A stretch of DNA of 64,000 bases from Angiostrongylus vasorum (lineage: Eukaryota > Nematoda > Chromadorea > Rhabditida > Metastrongylidae): the NCBI GenBank assembly GCA_018806985.1, contig JADANN010000414.1:682001-746000 (forward strand), read 5' to 3'. The translations under genes and the position numbers were made by a program. This document shows positions 59,501-64,000 of the stretch, in pieces (within the stretch, counting starts at the first letter, position 1; every line of letters starts with the position of its first letter). The notes under the pieces were generated by a model that saw only the letters and a list, made by a program, of their open reading frames with translations, ran no database searches and was not told the DNA's origin.

Positions 59501-61334
59501 ATTTGGTCGTTTGCTGCTTTACAATATTTTCCATTTGAAAGCGTACGGTCATGATAGTCGCGAAAAGTGCGCAATCTGTAGCTTTCAGTTAAGAGATAGT
59601 CAACCATTATATTCTCAGGAATTAGAGCTGTGTAGCTTTTCAGGAAGAATTTCAGCTGTTTTTTTCAGCAGCAAGGGTATCAATATTTTTATAGTAGATG
59701 GTAAGAAACTAAAAATTCCGAAGAGAATTGAGATAGGAGACCATTGACGTTGACTAGCAGCCTGACGAGATTATTCGCAGTTGGATCAAATCTCAGGGGT
59801 TTTTTCACTTTCGATGCAAATAGTTGTTGATGATGGGAATGACTTTAAATTTCCTGATTGGAAGAGCGAGCGGGTTGCTTTGATACCATCCTTAATGATA
59901 TGCGTGTTTTTTAGGAATAGATTATAACTCGCACTACGAGAACAACTGAGACGGTAATTTTGGGAGTCCTTCATTTAATGGTCTTTTGTGTGCTATCACT
60001 CAAGTGGCCAACAAAACGTACTTTGTAGTGCGATACATCTTCCACCTGATGAGTGAAGGCGTCTATGGTGTTGTGAATGGCTATGCATTGACGAACATAT
60101 AATAAGTGTTTTGATGAAAATATTAAAGATGCATGGTCGGCAATCGAATTTATAGGGTCCAGCATGTCTCGAAAGTTACTGCTCAACAGGATCGACGTCA
60201 TCAATGTTTAGTAATAGTGTTTTCTCCCAAGAAGTGGTAAGAATCCTGCTCTGAGTAGGCGTGCCAAGACTAAAGGATAAAGGATAAAGCTTTCGCTGCT
60301 GATCAATCTCTGAGGGATGCGGCATGCATTCGACTTCATTAAACATCGTTAGAGGTGATTGAATTCATATCTGGTCTTTACAATGACTCGCGGTGGCCTA
60401 CCGATCTATCGAACCAGTGCTGCTATCCTCCCAGACAAATCTGGTACCAATTTCCCGATCCCGGAGGAATAGAAACCTTGGTGAGGCTAGGGTGCAGGGG
60501 TCGATCCCATGTTTATAACAGGGCGTCTCCGACCGCTGCGCCTTACGCGCCCACACTAAGCCGATAACAAATATCGTCAAGGTGGTTTGTTTATTTAGGA
60601 TTTCTATTCCTCCCAAGAACCTATATTCATTCTTTTCACTGCGATGAGTTTTCGCTTTATTGCAATTTAGAACACAGAATTATCTCTCTACTGTAAAGCG
60701 ACAGACCTTTGAAAGGTGAATGTAGTCGGCAAATGAGAAGTAGTAAAGAGGATGGGTTGTTTTTAGTACACCGTACACCTTTCAGATGCATACTCGCCTC
60801 ATCTTCCAACCTTCAACAGCATTTCTTTTGGGTTGTCCGCTTGGTTTGGTGTTGGTGCAACGAAAACTCACCGGTTGTGGTACGAGTTTTCATCTGATAA
60901 GCTTGAGGAAATATTTTTCTACGCGTCCTTATAAACTGATGTGCTTATGAGGTATTTTTTGCTCGTCTCTTCAGATATCGAACCTCTTGAATTCTGCCAA
61001 ATGTTCAACCTGTACTACTCATTAGATCCTTGTGGCGTGCGCTTGGAACCAGTACTGAGTCAAAGTCTGTGTCTTCTACCACCTGCAAATGTTCCAAGGT
61101 AATATTTTAAACCAATGTTCAAATATTTTTATACGCTGCACAACGGTTTTTAGAAAAAATTATCCCCTTTGGTGTCGCGAAATTTGCTGATAAATGGCTT
61201 CTTAGTTTTATTGCTTTTTAGGTACCAGCGTTACCCGTTAGGCGACGGTCGCTCTCTCTGCTTTGACTCATCTGTCGATCATTCTTCGCTATGGGGTAGG
61301 AAACGAATGGATCAGGTCTTGTATTGCCCGTCAG
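28202..61334 (+). CDS. pitp-1: Class II phosphatidylinositol transfer protein (PITPNM/RdgB), 15 exons seen, 3' end beyond window
   Basis: Exchanges phosphatidylinositol and phosphatidic acid at ER-plasma membrane contacts. Exons: 28202-28279, 35297-35429, 37670-37752, 41092-41233, 41315-41429, 44540-44768, 45115-45257, 45627-45756, 52927-53116, 53653-53730, 55726-55845, 56442-56653, 60767-60879, 60975-61098, 61222-61334. Exons 1-6 (about 260 residues) are the PITP domain: MLVKEYRI start, [27 protein letters not shown] and [11 protein letters not shown]. Exon 7 holds an acidic stretch with an FFAT-like motif. Exons 8-11 form the lipase-like region, with GDAVGGLL in exon 11. Exons 13-15 carry [32 protein letters not shown] and the DDHD-type WGRKRMD. 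About 667 residues lie in the window; the rest of DDHD and the LNS2 domain should follow beyond 64000. All phases fit except exon 3 to 4, where one extra A shifts the frame. Intron 1 is 7.0 kb and the gene exceeds 33 kb. Confidence 0.93.
29066..29215 (-). mobile_element. SINE A fragment, diverged
   Basis: gagactgaggtatttgcaaa, cctttccgggggctcaca, and the head side cgctgtaccactgagacc; in pitp-1 intron 1. Confidence 0.65.
31985..32206 (+). repeat. Family D repeat, diverged
   Basis: Keeps tcctggtattggtttactc, gatggagatctgc and cagcttgaaagactctg; pitp-1 intron 1. Confidence 0.6.
33264..33600 (+). mobile_element. SINE C-like copy, diverged
   Basis: Head taacgtagtggtgaagatg, B box tggttcaaatcctc; the middle keeps gaactttgtatcaaacc and ccataaagggtgatg; ends with gatgatggatgcgaggaaac. 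Confidence 0.5.
33579..33606 (+). repeat. Left arm of a perfect 28-bp inverted repeat
   Basis: Exact reverse complement of 34518-34545; the match stops sharply at both ends. Core of the arm: acgcatcaaaccacgaaagt. Confidence 0.85.
34518..34545 (-). repeat. Right arm of a perfect 28-bp inverted repeat
   Basis: Pairs with 33579-33606 across 911 bases in pitp-1 intron 1. The interior holds no recognised gene. Confidence 0.85.
34748..34925 (-). mobile_element. SINE B fragment, strongly diverged
   Basis: Recognisable from ggcgttaatctatcac, gcgtcacgcggtcgact, cccagacaagtc and accaattttccga; the head side is lost. Confidence 0.55.
35552..35768. repeat. Compound AT/ATGTATATAC microsatellite
   Basis: Alternating purine-pyrimidine repeat about 217 bp long, units like tatatgtatatacatg, in pitp-1 intron 2, 120 bases after exon 2. 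Open frames there are artefacts of the repeat. Confidence 0.93.
35973..36222 (+). mobile_element. SINE B copy, head truncated, pitp-1 intron 2
   Basis: Begins at the B-box side (cacgtggaatcgacc) and keeps core and tail through ctttatcctttatcc; the A box is absent. Confidence 0.85.
36385..36540 (-). pseudogene. Non-LTR reverse transcriptase remnant, N-terminal blocks
   Basis: The minus strand reads [20 protein letters not shown], matching the KKGDREDLxNYRPICLLSVIYKLFTKI block that opens RTE/CR1-type reverse transcriptases. Upstream on the same strand is a degraded [13 protein letters not shown] segment. It is short, broken and inside pitp-1 intron 2. Confidence 0.55.
37743..37752 (+). other. 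pitp-1: One-base frameshift at the end of pitp-1 exon 3
   Basis: Exon 3 runs in frame to YPYTK and then reads through six A residues (37743-37748) to a GAG|GTTCGT donor in phase 0. Exon 4 (ATAC...) needs two carried bases. With five A the exon would end ACG AG and join the A of exon 4 to make TKTR followed by YSTP, the usual family sequence. No other GT or AG nearby repairs the frame. This is either a homopolymer sequencing error or a real break in this allele. Confidence 0.8.
38656..39257 (-). mobile_element. SINE A near-perfect tandem dimer with target-site duplication
   Basis: Two units with a 310-bp offset (38661 vs 38971) are identical over about 290 bp except for one T in a homopolymer (six vs five). 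The unit linker is cgttgcgaaatataactc. The pair is flanked by atgaattggtt on the left (38646-38656) and again at 39258-39268. The pair lies in pitp-1 intron 3. Confidence 0.88.
39910..40197 (+). repeat. Family D repeat
   Basis: cccaacataattcccattg through tttgccaccatgcaactag to tgggataccctgctggg; 3' end missing. In pitp-1 intron 3. Confidence 0.8.
40851..41042 (+). mobile_element. SINE B 3' part, pitp-1 intron 3
   Basis: Begins in the core (acggtaccatatctgtgc) and runs to the tail end atcttttatcctttta; ends 49 bases before exon 4, one of the closest repeat-exon spacings in the gene. Confidence 0.8.
42830..43470 (-). pseudogene. Penelope-like element remnant with GIY-YIG endonuclease part
   Basis: Minus-strand reading from about 43440 gives [20 protein letters not shown] then RIKEHLDGK and STPLGAH, the pattern YxCxxCxxxYIGETxRPLxxRIKEH of the GIY-YIG domain in nematode Penelope-like elements. 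The cysteines are lost and the frame breaks afterwards. Downstream (42850-42880) is the conserved stretch gacgtttcggcggtttcac with cttcagagcc, also present near 63190. It lies in pitp-1 intron 5. Confidence 0.6.
43700..44024 (+). mobile_element. SINE A copy with the clearest tRNA-like head
   Basis: A box tggtgtggtgg at 43866-43876 and B box ggttcgaac at 43910-43918, spaced as in a tRNA gene, flanked by SINE A 5' and 3' parts (gttaagctaaagatgcag; gtgggcaataagcaag). This copy shows that family A derives from a tRNA. Confidence 0.8.
45164..45184 (+). other. pitp-1: FFAT-like VAP-binding motif in pitp-1 exon 7
   Basis: Codons read VYFDCSD, preceded by the acidic run [10 protein letters not shown]. 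This fits the FFAT consensus (aromatic at 2 and 3, D at 4, A/C at 5, acidic at 7) that tethers PITPNM proteins to the ER protein VAP. The position just after the PITP domain is the same as in animal RdgB/Nir2. Position 1 is V instead of E, a tolerated change. Confidence 0.6.
45375..45445 (-). mobile_element. SINE A terminal fragment
   Basis: ttatatttactgcctattc followed by the gatgttgagata end only; between pitp-1 exons 7 and 8. Confidence 0.55.
46370..46960 (-). pseudogene. RTE-type non-LTR retrotransposon reverse transcriptase, C-terminal remnant
   Basis: On the minus strand, across several frames, the order matches the end of nematode RTE reverse transcriptases: a short SPF block, then [12 protein letters not shown], then [13 protein letters not shown] (compare ELGRRKRAAW and RLRAHLFNTTVLPALTY of RTE proteins), then [10 protein letters not shown]. 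Stops and frameshifts interrupt it. It lies in pitp-1 intron 8. Confidence 0.65.
47958..48231 (+). mobile_element. SINE B copy, pitp-1 intron 8
   Basis: Head ttagcgcagtgctcggaggc, degraded B box (gagatccatcc), core and tail to ctatatcctttatcc. Confidence 0.83.
49454..49745 (+). mobile_element. SINE C copy
   Basis: A box tggggcagtggtagtg, B box gctggttcgaccc, shared core (ctcctccggggttcaag... ttactggacttg), then gtgggaacgctctagttgg and gacgaagatcctcaaacag. Confidence 0.7.
49780..50935. other. Compositionally distinct GC-rich block, unidentified
   Basis: From about 50030 to 50680 the sequence is much richer in G and C than its surroundings, with long open frames on both strands (50032-50265 plus, 50330-49980 minus) and no splice-like pattern. 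The phrase tgcctgaaacatcaaa occurs at about 50693 and 50820. It could be part of an LTR or DNA element; no protein family was recognised. In pitp-1 intron 8. Confidence 0.4.
51645..51965 (+). mobile_element. SINE B/C-like copy, diverged
   Basis: Head gcgcgtagcgcatgcttgtg, degraded B box (atttcgaccacg), core gatccctccggaatcgg and atggtaccag, then a C-like 3' part (gggaagatcactctc). The mosaic makes the family uncertain. Confidence 0.45.
52090..52478. mobile_element. SINE A inverted dimer
   Basis: Reversed left half (gatgctgagatatttgcaaa, ccaccacaccatgcgagtc), strand switch near 52225-52245, forward right half (tgtggtggtgaacgcc, ggtccggagttttgc, aaaaggcagtggat). In pitp-1 intron 8, 450 bases before exon 9. 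Confidence 0.8.
52692..52792 (-). mobile_element. Possible SINE B head fragment
   Basis: The stretch from aagagct-side ttagtgagcccagggtgcag through ttgcagggcacctctcac resembles the reversed B-box and head part of SINE B, with many changes and no core or tail. It ends about 135 bases before pitp-1 exon 9. Confidence 0.4.
54232..54830 (-). mobile_element. SINE A array split by a SINE B insertion
   Basis: Reversed unit 54232-54482 (gattcgaacgcgcgattag, cactacaccactgtgcc, cccgtcgacgag, tattcactgtctattg). It resumes at 54768-54830 with ttatgtgaaatacaacttc and gatgctgagatatttgc, the linker and next unit of a tandem array. SINE B occupies the gap. Confidence 0.78.
54489..54762 (-). mobile_element. 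SINE B copy inserted inside a SINE A array
   Basis: Full reversed copy from aggataaagctctcgg to ctgcgccacacg. The flanks ggcagggta (left) and ggcaggggta (right) look like a target-site duplication within SINE A; SINE A sequence resumes at 54768. Confidence 0.82.
55893..55986. repeat. Compound AT/ATGTATATAC microsatellite
   Basis: Same kind as at 35552, in the intron after pitp-1 exon 11, 47 bases beyond its donor. Confidence 0.9.
57097..57250 (+). repeat. First unit of a 150-bp direct repeat pair
   Basis: Shares agcgaataaccactc, gggcttttttgatgttgc and ggttataaccgtttgtag with 57872-58030, at about 75 to 80 percent by eye. Neither unit matches families A to D. Confidence 0.6.
57872..58030 (+). 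repeat. Second unit of the 150-bp direct repeat pair
   Basis: Contains cgaataaccactacg, aggcttttttgacgttgcc and attataaccgtttatagc. Spacing to the first unit is about 780 bp. Confidence 0.6.
58276..58655 (+). repeat. Family D repeat, near full length
   Basis: tgatacttgaacggcccg, ccccaggtcttcactac, tttgccaccatgcgactag, cagctacgatgaggcgg. In pitp-1 intron 12. Confidence 0.82.
60274..60552 (-). mobile_element. SINE B copy, pitp-1 intron 12
   Basis: Complete from aaggataaaggataaagc to the head (ccgctgcgccttacgcgccc), about 215 bases before exon 13. Confidence 0.86.
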
Positions 61335-62322
61335 GTATGCAGAAAACCTCATTTCAACGTTGAGACAATAGTTTCGACATGGATTTATTTCCGTGGGTTT
61401 GTATTTAATATCATACACACAGTTTGGTTTAAGCTTGACAATATAATGAAGTTTAACCTATTTGCGAATATGTTTAATTTTCTCTGGCGGGGGCGTGAGA
61501 ACGCGATTTTTCCCATTGAGGTGTACATTGGTTTCAATGCATACCGTCCGTTGTGTTTCCCCAGAAATGGTCATGGTTCCTACATGTTTTCGCTCGACAA
61601 TTCGTCGTTTCCTTGTATATTTTTGCTTATTTCTTTGGTTTTTTACGTTGTCCATCCTTCTATGTTTTTCATTGTATTGTTTCATGTTTTAGAAGTCCAC
61701 CGTCCCACCACGGTGCTATCGGGCTTTATTAATCGGTTTTCACACTTGTTAAGTACCCATCTGCATTTTTATATGTTTTATAAAACGGTATAGTTGAGAA
61801 CTTGCATTGTTCCAAGGGACAAGCTCTATGAAGGCAGCAGATCGATAATCTCTTCATGTGTGCCTGCATCGGGATATCTTAATGTCTTCCATACCTGCTA
61901 GAGTTGCGGTAGTAGAATACATTCCACTACACTCCTTACCAACAATAGTTCTTGCGCTATGCGAGCAAACTCGTGCAGAAGTTTTCGTCAATCATAAATT
62001 GTAGAGTAGAGCCGGACTCACCCGAATATGTTGGCCATCCCATCTGTGGAGGTTGTTGAATAGGTGAAATAAGTTAACGCGTACGGTTCACTATGCCTCC
62101 TCGCATAGGTATGCATTGATGTCAGTTATGAATGATATACAAAAAATGACGAAGTATGCTAAAAGTATGTTCTGAAACCGACTATAAAAACAACAACGAT
62201 GTTCGATGGTGGACGTGAATTTTTTTTTCAGAAGAAAAGTTAGAAATGCTCCAAATCATAGAAAGATACGTAGAATAGCCTAGGGAATGCGTACACCAGA
62301 ATAACCTGAGAATACTTATAAA
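61335..62322. other. Stretch after pitp-1 exon 15 with no recognised exon
   Basis: A 176-codon open frame (61263-61793) overlaps exon 15 in another frame and is not conserved. The next DDHD exon should lie further right, beyond the SINE B and Penelope remnant or outside the window. Confidence 0.5.
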
Positions 62323-62614
62323 GGGATAAAATGATAAAGCTCTCGGCGTTGATCAATCCATGAGGGATGTGCCAGGCATTCGACTTCATTAAGCATCGTT
62401 GGAGGTGATTGAATGCATATCTGGCCCCTACAATGAATGATTCGCGGTGGCGTGGCCTACCGATGTATGGAGCCAGTGCTGCTTTCCTCCCAGACAAGTC
62501 TGGTACCAATATGCCGACCCCCGGAGTGATGGAAGGCTTGGTGGGCCGTGGGCGCGAGGATCGACTCCACGTGTGTGCCGCAGTGGCGCCTCCAACCACT
62601 GCGCCACACGCGCT
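62323..62614 (-). mobile_element. SINE B copy right of pitp-1 exon 15
   Basis: Complete and little diverged; the head ccactgcgccacacgcgc is well kept. A short duplication (ggtggcgtggcc) lies near 62446. Confidence 0.87.
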
Positions 62615-63119
62615 CTTAAAAAATACAAAAAAATTACATGTGGGCCGTGCATTAAGGACACATCGGGCAGTATTAACCACATATTTCGTAGCGTGAGGCA
62701 AAAAATTAGGTGTGGTCTTTAAAACTGGAAGTCTAAATTTGGTGGGTTCTCAGTTATACATGCGGGCAGCTTTTTTCGACTGTGGGTGATATCAACTCGT
62801 TTTTTTTCGGACACGTTTTGCTGCCAAGAAGTTTCTTGCTGCACTTTTTTGTATTCAGTCGATTGCGTATCCAACGCAGATCAACGTATAACGGTCAAGT
62901 ATTTCTCATGAAAAGTTAGCCTCTACACTCTATAATTTACGAAAAAACTTTCGTGGATAGATTTATTTCGCTGTGAGAGGCGTTGCTATTGAAGAGAGTA
63001 TTCACCGCAGAGACTTTTGTTGTTGACGAGAATAGAGATGAGTTCGCAGTGTACCTCAAGGATACAGAGAGAAAGAGGGGGGTTTTTTGCTGTGTTAAGA
63101 TTAAGGTTTTTACGAGCTG

Positions 63120-64000
63120 CCGTTGTTGAGCTGATGTGAAGTTGGTATAAGCTGTTGTTGTTGTTGATGTTGTTTCTGTTGATGGATGGCTGATGTTTCG
63201 GTGATTTCAAATTCTTCAGAGCTTGGACGTATTTCAAGTCGCAATAGACTTATAATTCAGTCATATATGTAGTATAGTTTTAACCTTTTTACTTACTGCC
63301 TACTCTTTTTGATGGCAGGGTATATTGCGAAATATAACTTCAACGAAGCTGAGATATTTGCAAAACTGAGAGACAGGCGAAACGAAGGACCCGCATGGTG
63401 TGGTGGTGAACGCGTTACTCCCCGGAAAGGACAATAGCGCATTCGTTCCCCACCATAGGCACCTGCGGTCCAGAGTTTTGCAAATATCTCAGTTTCGTTG
63501 AAGTTATGTAGTATAGTGTTAATGAAGATCTAACATATAAATGAACGCCACTTTGTTTGGAAAGCTACTCACCGTCTTGTTGTGTGATGGAACACCAGGG
63601 CAGGGGTATTGTTCATATGGGATAACGAATGAAACACACACACAAGTCAAAAAAATGAGTTTGAAAAAAAGGCGCCAGGTCACGTGTGATAGTGAGGCAT
63701 TCGTCTTTCCGGTTCGTCTTTGAACCTTTGAAATTTATCCAAAAACGCTTCAAGAGTCTTTCGCGTTGATGTTTTTGATTCCTGCGCTGAGATCCGGACA
63801 GTTACTTCATAATCATCACCATTGTACTTTTGTGGACTATGTGTACCTAAAGGAGTGCTTTGTCCAATTTTTTTCCATTCAAATGGAAATGTCCAACTTT
63901 CCCATTCAAATGTTTTTTTTATACGGACGCAAAGTGGTCTACTCGTTTACCCAATGCATTCTTCATCGCATGCTTTACATGAAATCAAGTACATTGTACC
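63120..64000 (-). pseudogene. Second Penelope-like element remnant, split by a SINE A insertion, cut by window end
   Basis: It contains the tgatgtttcggtgatttcaa / cttcagagctt stretch shared with the 42.8 kb copy. At the far right it has a degraded GIY-YIG reading on the minus strand (GTACAATGTACTTGATTTC onward, then a LCVRIKxHL-like block near 63930). SINE A at 63279-63504 interrupts it. The element continues past 64000. Confidence 0.5.
63279..63504. mobile_element. SINE A foldback copy with 13-bp target-site duplication
   Basis: The left arm ataacttcaacgaagctgag... and the right arm (reverse complement, ending ttcgttgaagttat) match at 32 of 33 positions. A single forward head (atggtgtggtggtgaacgcg) lies between them. 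The duplication tatgtagtatagt is at 63266-63278 and 63505-63517. Confidence 0.85.

Larger units (their letters stand above)
56654..60766 (+). other. pitp-1: pitp-1 intron 12 (4.1 kb)
   Basis: Donor GTATGT at 56654, acceptor TTTTAG at 60766. Holds the 150-bp direct repeat pair, a family D repeat and a SINE B copy. The choice of the GTATGT donor over a GTCAGT four bases earlier is fixed by reading phase into exon 13. Confidence 0.75.

Noticed and set aside
61263..61793. 176-codon plus-strand open frame after pitp-1 exon 14
   Set aside because: It is out of frame with exon 15 and runs on into intron sequence; no domain match.
62240..62722. Open frames of 84 to 153 codons on both strands
   Set aside because: All lie over a SINE B copy; the same readings recur at other SINE B copies.
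1..64000. CRISPR arrays, bacterial operons, rRNA genes, phage or intact viral genes
   Set aside because: No regularly spaced short repeats, ribosome binding sites, rRNA sequence or viral structural genes were seen. All multi-copy repeats are eukaryotic interspersed elements or microsatellites.

Overview
This is a piece of a nematode chromosome, most likely from a strongylid such as a hookworm. The evidence is small exons with nematode-type splice sites, exon protein sequences closest to Caenorhabditis elegans proteins, introns stretched to kilobases, AT microsatellites, and a dense load of tRNA-derived SINEs plus remnants of RTE-type, Penelope-like and mariner elements. It has no bacterial features (operons with ribosome binding sites, CRISPR, rRNA). 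The genus is an inference.

Gene layout. Four protein genes can be built exon by exon. On the minus strand, right to left: a protein phosphatase 4 catalytic subunit (pph-4.1 type, 27655 to 21624, ten exons, complete); a mitochondrial monothiol glutaredoxin 5 (20822 to 18547, four exons, complete); and a TMEM209-family membrane protein (13622 to 8096, eleven exons, last exon not found). On the plus strand, diverging from the phosphatase, is a class II phosphatidylinositol transfer protein (PITPNM/RdgB, pitp-1 type). It starts at 28202; fifteen exons are found to 61334, and it runs off the right edge. Its exons encode the PITP lipid-transfer domain, an FFAT-like ER contact motif and most of the lipase-like/DDHD region. 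Exon 3 carries one extra A in a homopolymer that breaks the frame. Two further plus-strand coding fragments are visible but not identified: a two-exon gene end (5260-5719) and a first exon with a mitochondrial-type leader just after a trans-splice-like acceptor (17019-17124).

Repeats fill most of the rest. I use my own labels. Family A is a tRNA-derived SINE often arranged as tandem or inverted dimers. Family B is a tRNA-derived SINE of about 290 bp with at least 15 copies. Family C is a SINE with a different tRNA-like head that shares a central block with B. Family D is a dispersed repeat of about 380 bp. Several insertions have clear target-site duplications (B inside D at 1730-2020; an A dimer at 38656-39257; an A foldback at 63279-63504). 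Broken coding remnants include a mariner transposase (about 6930-7665), RTE-type reverse transcriptase pieces (36385-36540 and 46370-46960) and Penelope-like GIY-YIG pieces (42830-43470 and the right end).

Together the genes cover phosphatase signalling and centrosome/meiosis (PP4), mitochondrial iron-sulphur cluster transfer (GLRX5), a nuclear-envelope/ER membrane protein (TMEM209) and phosphoinositide exchange at membrane contacts (PITPNM). They are ordinary housekeeping genes. The unusual content is in the repeat families and their arrangements.
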